Shown: positions 18,872 through 28,016 of the stretch, in pieces
Layout of the letters: the number at the start of each line of letters is the position of its first letter
Numbering within the stretch: the first letter of the stretch is position 1
DNA from: Umezawaea endophytica
GTDB lineage: Bacteria; Actinomycetota; Actinomycetes; Mycobacteriales; Pseudonocardiaceae
Direction of reading: 5' to 3'
Length of the DNA: 64,000 nt
Assembly: GCF_025061645.1 (NCBI RefSeq)
Contig: NZ_JANYMP010000004.1
Location: 59,463 to 123,462 of the forward strand
The notes under the pieces: model-generated
Told to the model about the DNA's origin: nothing
Database searches by the model: none
What the model saw: the letters and a program-made list of their open reading frames with translations, nothing else
Translations under genes and position numbers: made by a program

Positions 18872-19354
18872 CTAGCCGGTCTTCTTGCCGCCACCCGCCT
18901 TCGTGCCGTTGGGGGCGAGCGCGAACCAGGCGTCCTCCAAGCCCTGCCCGGAGACCTGCCCCGGCACCCGGTCGTCGACGAAGCGGTACGCGGGCCAGCC
19001 GCCGACGGTCATCTGCCTGCCGCCGTCGGGGCGCAGGACCGTGTCGAGGAAGTCCTGGTCGAGGTTGCGGAACGGGATCGCGTCCGAGACCAGGACCGGT
19101 CGCCACGTGGCCGTGCACTCGCCCGTGCACACGGAGACCGAGGGGTTGGCGGTGTCCCGGTCGTGGCGGTAGAGGGTGAACCCCTCGCCGTCGACCACGA
19201 CGTCGCCGAGCAGCGGGTTGCGGCCCAACTGGACCGTCGTCGGCGGTGGGCCCGGCTCGATGCCGGGCTCGGGCACCGCGGTCGAGTGCACCGTGGTGGT
19301 GCACGCGGTGAGCGCTCCGCACAGGAGCAGCGTCCGGACCAGTCCTGTCCCCAC
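18872..19354 (-). CDS. Secreted lipoprotein of the COG4315 (DUF repeat) type
   Basis: A 160-residue lipoprotein. The lipobox LTAC gives C18 as the acylated residue. The mature part holds the paired motif GFTLYRHDRD and CTGECTATWRPVL, then YRFVDDRVPGQVSGQG, which is the two-unit pattern of COG4315 predicted lipoproteins. It sits upstream of the SigE-type sigma factor and is probably co-transcribed with it. The tail GGGKKTG is polar. The function is unknown, possibly redox or haem-linked as with related secreted repeats. Confidence 0.8.
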   Translation of the reverse strand: MGTGLVRTLLLCGALTACTTTVHSTAVPEPGIEPGPPPTTVQLGRNPLLGDVVVDGEGFTLYRHDRDTANPSVSVCTGECTATWRPVLVSDAIPFRNLDQDFLDTVLRPDGGRQMTVGGWPAYRFVDDRVPGQVSGQGLEDAWFALAPNGTKAGGGKKTG

Positions 19355-19518
19355 GTCGGGCCTCCTTCACGTCGAGGGCCGTACGTCGAACACGGAGCGG
19401 ACCGCCGGGAGGTTCAACCGGGCCGCGGCGGTGACCCGAATAGCCGATGTCCCCGTGCGCGGCCGAGTCCCTACCGTCGGCCTTGCTCGGCCACGAGCGC
19501 GGAACCCGAGGAGACACC

Positions 19519-20559
19519 ATGACCGCCGTCCGGCAGCCACCGGAGTTCCGCACCGCCGAGGACGTCACGCGCTGGTGCCACGCCGTCGTGGGCGCGGCGC
19601 TGCGCGCCGAGGTCGACCTGATGCCCACCTCGATGCGCCTGATCGCCGGCTACCACTTCGGCTGGGTCGACGAGCGCGGTGATCCGGACGTGGGTCGACC
19701 GGGCAAGGCGGTCCGCCCGTCGCTGGTCGTGCTCGCGGCGAAAGCCGTCGGCGGCAGCCCGGAGGCCGCGGTGCCCGCCGCGGTCGCGGTGGAGCTGGTG
19801 CACAACTTCTCCCTGCTGCACGACGACGTGATGGACCGCGACCCGGTGCGCCGCCACCGGCCCACGGCGTGGGCGGTGTTCGGTGAGGCGCCCGCGATCC
19901 TGGTGGGCGACGCCCTGCTGGCCATGGCGCCGAGGGCGCTGGCGCGGGGCACGACGCCGAACGCCGCCACGGCGTCGGAGTGGCTGACCGGGGCGGTACT
20001 CGACCTGTGCGAGGGCCAGCACGCCGACCTGGCGTTCGAGACCCGCACCGACGTCGGGCTCGACGAGTGCGTCCGGATGGCCGAGGGCAAGACCGGCGCG
20101 CTGCTCGGCCTGTCGTGCTCGCTCGGCGCGCTGGTGGGCGGGGCGACCCCGGAGCGGGCGGGGCGGCTGCGCGCCTTCGGGCGCCACCTCGGTCTGGCCT
20201 ACCAGTTGGTCGACGACCTGCTGGCGGTCTGGGGCGACCCGGAGGTGACCGGCAAGCCGGTCGGCGCGGACCTCGTCAGCCGCAAGAAGTCGCTGCTGGT
20301 GGTGGCGGCGCTGGCCTCGGATACCCCGGCCGCCGCCGAACTGGCCGACCTCTACTCCCGCGACCGCGCGCCGGACCGGGACGAGGTGCCGAGGGTGACC
20401 GCGCTGATCGAACGCACCGGCGCCCGCGAGTGGGCCCGGTCACGGGCGGTGCAGGAGATGACCGAGGCCGCCGGGCACCTGGAGGCGGCCGACTGCGACC
20501 CGGCCACCTCGGAGACCCTGCTGGAGGTCGCGCGCAAGATCATCGGGAGGGACCGCTGA
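19519..20559 (+). CDS. Polyprenyl (geranylgeranyl-type) diphosphate synthase
   Basis: A 346-residue trans-prenyltransferase. The first Asp-rich motif DDVMD begins at D102 and the second, DDLLAVWGD, at D232; both are needed to bind Mg-diphosphate. GKAVRPSLV near residue 65 binds IPP. It condenses IPP units onto an allylic diphosphate. The residues ahead of the first motif (LVHNFSLLH) are medium-sized, so product length (GGPP or longer) is not fixed. No terpene cyclase or carotenoid gene is nearby. Confidence 0.9.
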   Translation: MTAVRQPPEFRTAEDVTRWCHAVVGAALRAEVDLMPTSMRLIAGYHFGWVDERGDPDVGRPGKAVRPSLVVLAAKAVGGSPEAAVPAAVAVELVHNFSLLHDDVMDRDPVRRHRPTAWAVFGEAPAILVGDALLAMAPRALARGTTPNAATASEWLTGAVLDLCEGQHADLAFETRTDVGLDECVRMAEGKTGALLGLSCSLGALVGGATPERAGRLRAFGRHLGLAYQLVDDLLAVWGDPEVTGKPVGADLVSRKKSLLVVAALASDTPAAAELADLYSRDRAPDRDEVPRVTALIERTGAREWARSRAVQEMTEAAGHLEAADCDPATSETLLEVARKIIGRDR

Positions 20560-20665
20560 CGGCCGTGGACCGGTCGGTTCGGAAATTTGCTCATTTCGTG
20601 ACGAATCGATGAACCGGTCGGGCTGGGTGTCCGTATGCCTCGTCAGGAGACCCAGGAGGCCATGG

Positions 20666-21211
20666 ATGCGCGCCCGCTTGCTCGTAGTCGCGGTGATCGG
20701 TTTGATGATGTCGTTGTCCGCTTGCTCGTCGCTGCTCGGTGAATCCGCGGCGGCCGGGGCGGGAGCGAACGACGCGGACATAGTGTTCCTCCGCGACATG
20801 CTGCCCCACCACCAGCAGACCCTGGAGATCAGCGGGCTGGTCGGCACGCGCTCCAAGAACGCCGCCGTGGTCGAGGTCGCCAACGCGATCACCGCCGAGG
20901 GCAGCGCCGAGATCGACAAGATGAACGGCTGGCTGACCGAGTGGAAGGTCGGCGTCACCGACAGCGGCCACAAGGCCCACGAGATGGTCGTGGCGCCGAA
21001 GGACGTGTCCGTGCTCGGCGGCTACACCGGCCCGCAGTTCGACAAGCAGTGGTCGCCGCTGATGGTCCGCCACCTCCAGGACGGCATCAAGATGGCGCAG
21101 GACGTCGAAAGCGCTGGTACGCACGCTGGCGTCAAGGCGCTGGCCAAGGAGATGATCACGGTCCAGACCGGCCTGGTCACGAAGATCGAGGGCACCGGAG
21201 CCGCTGCCTGA
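20666..21211 (+). CDS. DUF305 lipoprotein
   Basis: A 181-residue lipoprotein with lipobox LSAC and a DUF305 domain: FLRDMLPHHQQTLEIS, KNAAVVEVANAI and MVRHLQDGIKMAQ are the conserved helices. The start ATG 20666 follows AGGAGG at six bases; the frame is open upstream to 20609 without a ribosome site. DUF305 proteins are ferritin-like helical proteins with conserved histidines, often linked to metal stress. It is monocistronic. Confidence 0.88.
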   Translation: MRARLLVVAVIGLMMSLSACSSLLGESAAAGAGANDADIVFLRDMLPHHQQTLEISGLVGTRSKNAAVVEVANAITAEGSAEIDKMNGWLTEWKVGVTDSGHKAHEMVVAPKDVSVLGGYTGPQFDKQWSPLMVRHLQDGIKMAQDVESAGTHAGVKALAKEMITVQTGLVTKIEGTGAAA

Positions 21212-21243
21212 CCCGGAACTGAAAAAAGTTCTGATCCGAGTTG

Positions 21244-21309
21244 AACCGCTCTCCGACGCCGTACGTAGGCTTCGGTGTCGGAGTTGTACGAGAACGGCGC
21301 GCAGCGGTT
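21244..21309 (+). other. Nested inverted repeats between two genes
   Basis: Arms 21252-21261 and 21273-21282 form a 10-bp stem with one mismatch. Outside it, AACCGCT (21244-21250) pairs with AGCGGTT (21303-21309). This could be a terminator for the DUF305 gene or a structured leader for the next gene, whose start lies 94 bases further on. Confidence 0.4.
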
Positions 21310-21402
21310 CACGACGAAGATGGGACCTGTCATGCGACCGATTCGCCGGACCACGTGGTCCAACCACGGGGACTTTACGAGTCAGTCGGGGGTGGAGGGG
21401 GT

Positions 21403-22488
21403 TTGAGACCCAACAAGCCGAACCCTCCTGTCCTGCTCACCACCTCGCACAAGGTGGCGCAAGGACGTCTGTCGGACTTCTCGGTCGGGGCCAGGGGGCT
21501 GGTGAGCGCCGCGCAGCGGTCGCCCGGCTGCCTCGGTGGCTCGATCTCGGGTTCGCCGGACGACGACCGGATCTGGCAGATCGTCTGCCGGTTCACGGAC
21601 GAGGCCGCGGCGGACGCGTGGGCACGCTCGTCGTCCAACGCCCGCTGGGGCCGGTACATGCAGAAGTACTCGATGCAGATCGGCGTCACGTTCTCCAACG
21701 GCATCACGCCGCTCGACCAGTCGACCGCCCAGTCGATGTCGCCGGTCTACGCCGACGACGACGGCGAGTACGGCGTGGCCCAGCCGCCGAAGGGCAAGCG
21801 CCGCGTGGTGCTGGCGATCTTCGTGTTCGTCGTCTTCTTCGGGGCCGTGATCGTGGCGAACGGCATGGCCGTGAAGATGCTGCCGAACGTGCCGCCGCTG
21901 GTGCGCATCCTGGTGCTGTGCTTCGCGATGACCGGTCTGGCGGCCTGGGTGCTGCCGCCCCTGCTCGGCAAGAGCGGTGGCGGTGACGACGGTGGTGCTC
22001 CCGCCGAGCCCAAGCCGTCGCGCAAGCGGTCCAAGGCGCCGGAGATCAACACGCCGAGGACCCGCAGGCGCGCGCCGGAGGTCGACAGGCGCGGTCGTCG
22101 GGTCGAGTCGGAACGCGACCTCGTGCCCCCGCCCGCCCCGGCACCGGTGGCGGACCCGCCGAGGGGTGGCGGTGCCAGGCGCGGCAAGCAGGCGCCGCGG
22201 CCGATGCCCGCCAGCAGCACGCTGACGACGATCGAACCGGTCGGCCCGCCGCCGCAGAGCAGGCGCCGCGCCGAACGCCGTCCGGTCGCCGCCCAGCAGG
22301 CCGCCCAGCGCGGCGGCGGTGGACGGGGTGCTCAGCAGCGGACGCAGGAGCCGGTTCGCCTGCGGCCGTTGAACATCGACGCCACCGCGATGATGGAGGC
22401 ACCGGCGCCCCCACCCGCGGCGGCGCCGCTGCCCGCTCCTCGGGGCGGGTTCTTCCCGACGTCGCCCCACAAGGAATCGCGGAACTAG
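21403..22488 (+). CDS. ABM-domain membrane protein with long disordered tail (COG3224-like)
   Basis: About 361 residues starting at TTG 21403, with GGAGG four bases upstream; other starts are possible. Residues 8-80 form a ferredoxin-like ABM domain (DFSVGARGLVSAAQRSPG, IWQIVCRFTDEAAADAW). Two membrane segments follow (about residues 128-150 and 158-185), the second ending WVLPPLLGK, as in COG3224 proteins. The remaining ~170 residues are Pro/Arg/Ala-rich and disordered, probably cytoplasmic. The charged tail is not part of the usual family. Function is unknown. Confidence 0.68.
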   Translation: MRPNKPNPPVLLTTSHKVAQGRLSDFSVGARGLVSAAQRSPGCLGGSISGSPDDDRIWQIVCRFTDEAAADAWARSSSNARWGRYMQKYSMQIGVTFSNGITPLDQSTAQSMSPVYADDDGEYGVAQPPKGKRRVVLAIFVFVVFFGAVIVANGMAVKMLPNVPPLVRILVLCFAMTGLAAWVLPPLLGKSGGGDDGGAPAEPKPSRKRSKAPEINTPRTRRRAPEVDRRGRRVESERDLVPPPAPAPVADPPRGGGARRGKQAPRPMPASSTLTTIEPVGPPPQSRRRAERRPVAAQQAAQRGGGGRGAQQRTQEPVRLRPLNIDATAMMEAPAPPPAAAPLPAPRGGFFPTSPHKESRN

Positions 22489-22503
22489 TCCTTCGCGCAC
22501 CCC

Positions 22504-22542
22504 GATGGCCCCGGACCTTGCCCAGCAAGGTCCGGGGCCATC
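22504..22542. terminator. Hairpin terminator
   Basis: A perfect 17-bp inverted repeat (arms 22504-22520 and 22526-22542, five-base loop) lies 15 bases after the preceding stop codon. Confidence 0.85.
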
Positions 22543-22778
22543 GCGCTAGGTCCGAATGGTTAAAATTAGGGCTTGAATTAAGACCTGAACTTGGGTTGTC
22601 TTAGGGTGCCCGACCGATGCCCGCATCGGCACGCACCGCCTGGGGAGACGCCGACGTCCTCAGCGGGACCCCGGACGCCCCAAGGGGTTCGGGAGCGTGT
22701 CCGAGCGGGCACCGCGCGGGGCCGCCGATCACCACCCCTGCCGGCGGCCGTTCCCGAACACCTGTGAAAGGTCCCTGC

Positions 22779-24086
22779 ATGAGCAGCGTCGCTCCCGGTG
22801 GAAAACGCAAGATCGTCCAATTCCTGGCCCTGCTGCTCGCGGGGTCCTTCGTCGTGCTGAGCCCCGCGCTGGGGCGGGTCGAGGCGCAGGCCGCGCCCGC
22901 GTTCAAGGTCCTCGCCTTCTACAACGGGACCTGGGACGCCGCCCACATCAACTGGGTCAAGGAGGCCAACACCCGGTTCCCGCAGATCGCGGCCCAGAAC
23001 AACTTCACCTACACGTCCACGACCAACTGGAACATGCTCAACGCCAACGACCTGGCGCAGTACCAGGTCGTCATGTTCCTGGACGACGCGCCGACCGGTG
23101 CCGCGCAGCGCTCCGCGTTCCAGAACTACGTCGCCAACGGGGGCGGCTACTTTGGCTTCCACGTCTCGGCGTACACCGACAACGCGAACAACTGGCCGTG
23201 GTTCAACAACACATTCCTCGGCTCCGGCACGTTCCGCAGCAACACCTGGGGCCCGACCACCGCGGTGCTCAAGGTCGAGGACCGCACCCACCCGTCGACC
23301 GGCAGGCTGCCCGCGACGTTCACCTCCGCGGTGAGCGAGTGGTACTCCTGGAACAACGACCTGCGGAACAACTCGAACATCAAGATCCTGGCGTCGGTCG
23401 ACCCGTCCAGCTTCCCGCTCGGCAGCGACCCGAACCAGCAGTGGCGCAGCGGCTACTACCCGATCATGTGGACGAACAAGAACTACCGGATGCTGTACGC
23501 CAACTTCGGCCACAACGCGATGAACTACGAGACGAACCAGGGCCTCTCGTCCACGTTCGACAGCGAGGTCCAGAACCGCTTCATCGTCGACGGCCTGCTC
23601 TGGCTCGGCGGCGCGACCTCCACGCCCCCCACCGACCCGCCCGGCGAGATCTCCCCGACCGCCTGGTACTCCGTGGCCAACCGCGGCAGCTCCAAGTGCG
23701 TCGACGCCCGCTCCGCAGGCACCGCCAACGGCACCGCGATCCAGCAGTACACCTGCAACTCCACCCTCGCGCAGCAGTACCAGTTCGCGCCCACCAGCGG
23801 CGGGTTCGTGCGCGTCAACAACCGCGGCAACGCCGCGCAGGTGATCGACGTGAGCAACACGTCCACCGCCGACAACGCCGCGCTGCACCTGTGGGCCTAC
23901 GGCGGCGGCAACAACCAGCAGTGGCAGCCGGTCGCCGAGTCCGACGGCTACTTCCACTTCACCAGCAGGCTCAGCGGCAAGTGCCTGACCGTGCCGGGCG
24001 GGTCCGGCGCGGACAGCGTCCAGCTCGTGCAGTCGACCTGCAACGGGTCCGCCGCGCAGTCGTTCAGGCTGACCCAGCAGAGCTGA
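22779..24086 (+). CDS. Secreted ThuA-like protein with ricin-type lectin domain
   Basis: A 435-residue exported protein. The start ATG 22779 gives a good signal peptide (about residues 1-38, ending in AAPA). Residues 40-280 form a ThuA-like glutamine-amidotransferase-fold domain (VLAFYNGTWDAAHINWVKE; GGGYFGFHVSAYTD). After a TPPTDPPGE linker comes a ricin-type CBM13 (about 300-435) with QW/QY repeats. ThuA domains occur in carbohydrate-acting proteins; with a lectin module this is probably a polysaccharide-binding or -modifying secreted protein. The AT-rich stretch at 22556-22606 likely holds the promoter. Confidence 0.85.
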   Translation: MSSVAPGGKRKIVQFLALLLAGSFVVLSPALGRVEAQAAPAFKVLAFYNGTWDAAHINWVKEANTRFPQIAAQNNFTYTSTTNWNMLNANDLAQYQVVMFLDDAPTGAAQRSAFQNYVANGGGYFGFHVSAYTDNANNWPWFNNTFLGSGTFRSNTWGPTTAVLKVEDRTHPSTGRLPATFTSAVSEWYSWNNDLRNNSNIKILASVDPSSFPLGSDPNQQWRSGYYPIMWTNKNYRMLYANFGHNAMNYETNQGLSSTFDSEVQNRFIVDGLLWLGGATSTPPTDPPGEISPTAWYSVANRGSSKCVDARSAGTANGTAIQQYTCNSTLAQQYQFAPTSGGFVRVNNRGNAAQVIDVSNTSTADNAALHLWAYGGGNNQQWQPVAESDGYFHFTSRLSGKCLTVPGGSGADSVQLVQSTCNGSAAQSFRLTQQS

Positions 24087-24093
24087 CCGCGCG

Positions 24094-24128
24094 GGGAAGC
24101 CGCCCGTGCGCCACGAGCGGCTTCCCCG
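24094..24128. terminator. Bidirectional hairpin terminator
   Basis: An 11-bp inverted repeat (arms 24094-24104 and 24118-24128) fills the gap between two convergent genes. Confidence 0.8.
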
Positions 24129-24749
24129 TCAGGTGAGCTTCCCCGCGGCCAGGTCGCGCAGCGCTTCCGCGCGCCGCTGGTCCATCGCCAGCTTGAAGTC
24201 GACCTCCACCCGCTCGCGCGCCCGTTCCGCCTCGGCGTCCAGTTCCCGCTGACGCGCCTCGGCCTTGGCCACGATCGTCCGCGCCTGCGTCCGCGCCACG
24301 CGGATCACCGACTCGCGTTCCGCCTCGATCTCCGCGCGCTGCCGCCGGGTGTCCTCACCGAGCCGGTCGTAGTGGGCGCGCAGCTTCGCCGCCGAGTCCT
24401 GGGCGGCCGTCCAGCAGGCCTGGGCGCGGTCGAGCACCGAGGTGGCCTCGGCCGTGGCCACCTCGACCATCACGGACAGGCGGAAGGGCAGCACCTCGGT
24501 GTCCAACGGCGTGCTGCACACCCGGTTGAGCTCGGCGCGGAGGGTCTTCGTCTCGGCCTGGGAGTGCTCGAGCATCTCGGCCAGGTGCTCGGCGCGGGCG
24601 GTGCAGGCGTCGCGGTCGGCAGCGAGGTCGCGCAGGTCGTGTTCGAGGTCGTGGACGTAGTCGTCGACCTCCTCGCGGTGGTAGCCGCGCCAGCTCAGGT
24701 CGAACCCCGTTCGCAGCGGCACCAGGTCCTCAACGCTGTGGACGCTCAT
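24129..24749 (-). CDS. DivIVA-domain coiled-coil protein
   Basis: A 206-residue protein. Residues 10-50 carry a DivIVA N-terminal motif (GFDLSWRGYHREEVDDYVHDL) followed by predicted long coiled coil rich in Glu/Arg/Ala (50-85 and 115-200). DivIVA-type proteins mark curved membrane or bring partners to poles and septa. This one is shorter than actinomycete Wag31/DivIVA and lies outside the division cluster. A second coiled-coil gene is divergent 48 bases away. Confidence 0.82.
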   Translation of the reverse strand: MSVHSVEDLVPLRTGFDLSWRGYHREEVDDYVHDLEHDLRDLAADRDACTARAEHLAEMLEHSQAETKTLRAELNRVCSTPLDTEVLPFRLSVMVEVATAEATSVLDRAQACWTAAQDSAAKLRAHYDRLGEDTRRQRAEIEAERESVIRVARTQARTIVAKAEARQRELDAEAERARERVEVDFKLAMDQRRAEALRDLAAGKLT

Positions 24750-24797
24750 CGGCTGCTCCTCCGCTCGTCACGACTCAGCCCTTTTCCGGTACTACGG

Positions 24798-25610
24798 ATG
24801 GCGGGTGCGGCCGGTTCTGAGCAGACTGGATCCATCACGAGCACTTCGCGTGTCGACGAGGCCGCCGACGAGCTGTACGCCCTGCCGCCGTCGGAGTTCG
24901 TGGCTGCCCGCGCCCGGTTGGTGAAGGCCGCGGCGGACCAGGACGAGGCCAAGGCGATCGGCGCGCTGCGACGGCCGACCCAGGCCGCCTGGGCGGTCAA
25001 CCGGCTGGTCCACTCCGGCGCGTCGCTGCTGGTGGAGGCGTTGGAGCTGGGTGAGCGGCTGCGGGACGCGCAGCGGCAACTGCACGGCAGCGAGCTGCGC
25101 CGGTTGGACCGCCGACGGCGGGAGCTGGTGACCGAGCTGACCGCGCTGGCCGCGGACCAGGCCGGGCTGACCGGCGAGGCGCTGACGCAGGTGAGGAACA
25201 CGGTCACCGCGGCCATGGCGGACGCCGACCTGGCCGAGCAGGTGCGCGGCGGACGGCTGACGAAGGCGTTGGAGTACTCGGGGTTCGGGCCGCTGTCCGA
25301 CGGGTCGCCCGTGCCCGACGACCTGTCCGCACGGCGTGAGCAGCGCCGGGAGCGGCGGTTGGCCGAGGCGCGGGAAGCCGTCGAGGAGGCCGGTGAGCGG
25401 GTCGACGGGTGCCGGGCGGAGGTCAAGACCGCCGGGGCCGAGCACGCGCGGCTGGTGCGGGAGCTGGACGACGTGCGGGCCGCGCTGAGGGCCGCCGAAC
25501 GGGCCGCGCAGCAGGCGGGTCGGGTGCTGGAGAAGGCGCAGCAGCGGCTGGAGTCGGCCCAGGACGCCCGTGCGGCGGCCGAGGCCGCGGTGGAGGAGTT
25601 GCGGGGGTAG
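24798..25610 (+). CDS. Conserved actinobacterial coiled-coil protein, function unknown
   Basis: About 270 residues, mostly helical and charged. It contains the recurring actinobacterial motif VDEAADELYALPPSEFVAAR followed by ALRRPTQAAWAVNRLV, then a long Arg/Glu coiled coil to the C-terminus. ATG 24798 is the most upstream plausible start but has only a weak ribosome site, so the true start may be a few codons away. The pair with the divergent DivIVA-like gene suggests a structural role; this is inference. Confidence 0.7.
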   Translation: MAGAAGSEQTGSITSTSRVDEAADELYALPPSEFVAARARLVKAAADQDEAKAIGALRRPTQAAWAVNRLVHSGASLLVEALELGERLRDAQRQLHGSELRRLDRRRRELVTELTALAADQAGLTGEALTQVRNTVTAAMADADLAEQVRGGRLTKALEYSGFGPLSDGSPVPDDLSARREQRRERRLAEAREAVEEAGERVDGCRAEVKTAGAEHARLVRELDDVRAALRAAERAAQQAGRVLEKAQQRLESAQDARAAAEAAVEELRG

Positions 25611-25641
25611 ACCGCGGGCCGTCGAGGTGACGGCCCGCGGT
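25611..25641. terminator. Hairpin terminator
   Basis: A perfect 13-bp inverted repeat (arms 25611-25623 and 25629-25641, five-base loop) starts immediately after the stop codon and also serves the convergent GH114 gene. Confidence 0.88.
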
Positions 25642-25662
25642 GGTACTACCGACCCGGTGTCG

Positions 25663-26493
25663 TCAGCAGTGGTCGAACCGGTAGGCGCCGTTGCCGGGGC
25701 CCACGAGGTCGCGGTCCCGCAGCGTCGTGGTGGCCGGGGTGTCGGCGTCGCGGCAGACGTTCGCGAACGTGCCGCGGAGGTTGTCGGTGTACTCGACGTC
25801 CATCACGTGGGTCCCGTAGACGTCGCTGTAGGAGGAGCACTCCTCGTAGGCGTGGCACTCCTCGGAGAACGCGAAGTCGAAGCCGACCTGGGTGCGGGCG
25901 CGACGGCTCTCCTCAGCCGAGTTCTTCTGCCCGATCGCCAGGTTGAGCCCGTGGGCGCGCTGGGCCAGCAGGGTGGCGTAGGCGAGGTTGTTGTCGACGG
26001 TCAGCTTGCCCTTCGACCGGCTGTAGGAGTCGAGGTTGTCGATCTCCACGGCCTTGAACCCCTTCTGCGCGCAGAGTTGGATCGTGGCGCCGGTGATCTC
26101 CGCGAGCCTGGTCCGCTTGGCGCTGGTCGACGTGTCCAGCAGGAACTCGTCGGGCCACTCCGGGTCGATGATCGGGTTGCCCTTGGAGTCGGACAGCAGG
26201 AGGTCCTTGCGGTTCTTGAGCCAGAGGTCGCGTTCTCCCGGCTGGGTCTGGAACCCGTTGACGTAGCAGATGTTGTAGATGCCGGGCGCGGGCGTGGCGG
26301 TGCTGTCGCGCGTCACCAGCGTGACGCCCGCGGGGGGCGTGTAGGCGGCTCCGAGCTGGTAGTCCAGCACGGCGGGCACGGGTGGGAGTTGTACCTGTGC
26401 CGCGGCGGGCTGGGCTTGGGCGGCGGGGGCGGACAGGGCCACCACCGCGCAGGCCAGCGCCGCGTTCCTGAGTGCTGTGACCAGGGGTGTCAT
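25663..26493 (-). CDS. Secreted GH114 endo-alpha-1,4-polygalactosaminidase
   Basis: A 276-residue exported enzyme. The signal peptide (to about residue 27, AQA) precedes a GH114-type barrel. YNICYVNGFQTQPGE (72-86), the acidic EIDNLD (E150, D152, D155) and FSEECHAYEEC are the family motifs; paired cysteines suit an extracellular protein. GH114 enzymes cut alpha-1,4-linked galactosamine polymers. It is divergent from a sugar importer, and an inverted element of the kind also found before the SIS isomerase gene lies 21 bases upstream of its start. AAGGAG stands 11 bases before the ATG, slightly far. Confidence 0.85.
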   Translation of the reverse strand: MTPLVTALRNAALACAVVALSAPAAQAQPAAAQVQLPPVPAVLDYQLGAAYTPPAGVTLVTRDSTATPAPGIYNICYVNGFQTQPGERDLWLKNRKDLLLSDSKGNPIIDPEWPDEFLLDTSTSAKRTRLAEITGATIQLCAQKGFKAVEIDNLDSYSRSKGKLTVDNNLAYATLLAQRAHGLNLAIGQKNSAEESRRARTQVGFDFAFSEECHAYEECSSYSDVYGTHVMDVEYTDNLRGTFANVCRDADTPATTTLRDRDLVGPGNGAYRFDHC

Positions 26494-26513
26494 GGGGTGA
26501 CATGCTCCTTAGT

Positions 26514-26542
26514 CGCTCATAGAATGTGCAGGGTTCTGAGCG
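26514..26542. promoter_or_regulatory. Inverted operator CGCTCA-N17-TGAGCG (GH114 promoter)
   Basis: CGCTCA (26514-26519) and TGAGCG (26537-26542) are separated by exactly 17 bases. The same pair with the same spacing stands before the SIS gene at 29861-29889. It lies between the divergent GH114 and importer genes. A lone TGAGCG at 26668-26673 sits closer to the importer start. The DeoR protein encoded at 33918 is the natural candidate to bind it. Confidence 0.7.
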
Positions 26543-26729
26543 ATTAAACTACAACGCCGTCACGGTTGACCACCCCCAGTGACGATTCGACGCAGATGAC
26601 GCAGGATGATCGTTCAAGCATCGTGGATGAACGAACGTGAGCTTTTACCCCGATTGTCTTGCCGTTATGAGCGGTTCTGCTCTAGCGTGACTCGCCTCAA
26701 CCAAAACCAAGCACCAGCAGGAGGCCTCT

Positions 26730-28016
26730 ATGACACAGGGGAGTGGACTGAGTCGGAGGGCGGCCCTGATCGGGTGCGCCCTGCTCGCTCTGACCGCCGC
26801 CTGCGGGGGTGCTCCCGGCGGCAGCGGCGGCGGTGACGGCAAGGTCGTCGTGTGGCACGGCTACACCGACCACGAGGCCGAGGCGCTGGGGAAGTTCGCC
26901 GACCGCTGGAACGCCGACCACCCCGACGGGCAGGTCGAGCTGGTGTTCAACGGGGGCAACGACAACGCGCTCCAGAAGACGTTGGCGTCGTTCGTCTCCG
27001 GCAACCCGCCCACCGTGGCCTACGAGTTCGGCTCCTCACTCTCCGGTCTCGCCGAACGGCCCCAGACGCAGGACCTGACGTCGACCGTCCGCGACGACAA
27101 GGACTTCGCCTGGGACGACCTGTTCGCCGCCGGTCGCGAGGCCTCGACCGTGAACGGCAAGGTCTACGGCGTCCCGGCGCTCGTCGACAACCTCTCGCTG
27201 GTGTACAACAAGAAGCTCTTCGACGACGCCGGGGTCGCCTACCCGACGGAGACGTGGACGTGGGACGACTTCCGGTCCGCGGCGGCGAAGTTGGCCAAGC
27301 CCGAGGAGAACCGGTACGGCTGGTCCTACACCAACGACGGCTCCGAGGACACGGTCTGGCGCTTCCTCGCCCTGCTCTGGCAGGCGGACGGCGACCTGCT
27401 CTCGCCCGACGGGAAGAAGGCCGCGTTCGACTCCGACGCGGGCAAGCAGGCCATGCAGTTGCTGCACGACATGGCCGTCGAGGACCGGTCCGTCTACCTC
27501 GACACCGGCGACCAGCAGTACGTCAACCTCTTCAACTCCGGCCGGATCGGGATGCTCTGGACCGGGCCGTGGGACCTGGGCGCCATCAACGAGGACGTGT
27601 CCTACGGCGTGCAGTACCTGCCGGGCAAGGTCACCCACGCGACGATCGCCGGGCCCGACACGTTCGTCGTGTTCGGCGAGAAGGGCAAGGCCGACGCGTG
27701 GCCGTTCCTGAAGTGGCTGCTGTCGCCCCAGATCCACCTGGAGTTCGCGATCGAGACGGGCCACCTGCCCATCCGCCAGTCCGAGCTGACCCTCCCGGAC
27801 TACCCGAAGTTCGAGGAGAAGTTCCCAGGCAACAAGGTGTTCGTCGACAACCTCGCGAAGAACGTGCGGAAGGCCCGGCCCAACATCCCGCAGTACCCGA
27901 AGATCTCGCAGGCGCTCGGCACGGCGGTCCAGTCGGTGCTGCTGGGCCAGGCGCAGCCCGCTGACGCCGTGGCCGCCGCGCGCGCCGAGGTCGACCAGAT
28001 CCTGGCGGGCTCGTGA
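26730..28016 (+). CDS. Sugar ABC transporter substrate-binding lipoprotein
   Basis: A 428-residue extracellular binding protein. Lipobox LTAAC gives C25 as the lipid anchor, followed by a GGAPGGSGGG linker. The mature part is a family 1 (MalE-like) fold: VVVWHGYTDHEAEALGKFADRWN, GVPALVDNLSLVYNKKLFD and GRIGMLWTGPWDLG. An AGGAGG ribosome site precedes the ATG. It captures an oligosaccharide for the two permeases that follow with four-base overlaps. Context points to galactosamine oligomers, but binding specificity cannot be read directly. Confidence 0.92.
   Translation: MTQGSGLSRRAALIGCALLALTAACGGAPGGSGGGDGKVVVWHGYTDHEAEALGKFADRWNADHPDGQVELVFNGGNDNALQKTLASFVSGNPPTVAYEFGSSLSGLAERPQTQDLTSTVRDDKDFAWDDLFAAGREASTVNGKVYGVPALVDNLSLVYNKKLFDDAGVAYPTETWTWDDFRSAAAKLAKPEENRYGWSYTNDGSEDTVWRFLALLWQADGDLLSPDGKKAAFDSDAGKQAMQLLHDMAVEDRSVYLDTGDQQYVNLFNSGRIGMLWTGPWDLGAINEDVSYGVQYLPGKVTHATIAGPDTFVVFGEKGKADAWPFLKWLLSPQIHLEFAIETGHLPIRQSELTLPDYPKFEEKFPGNKVFVDNLAKNVRKARPNIPQYPKISQALGTAVQSVLLGQAQPADAVAAARAEVDQILAGS

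Noticed and set aside
22617..22778. Longer N-terminus for the ThuA-ricin protein
   Set aside because: The extension is Pro/Gly/Arg-rich and would bury the signal peptide; ATG 22779 gives a normal export signal.
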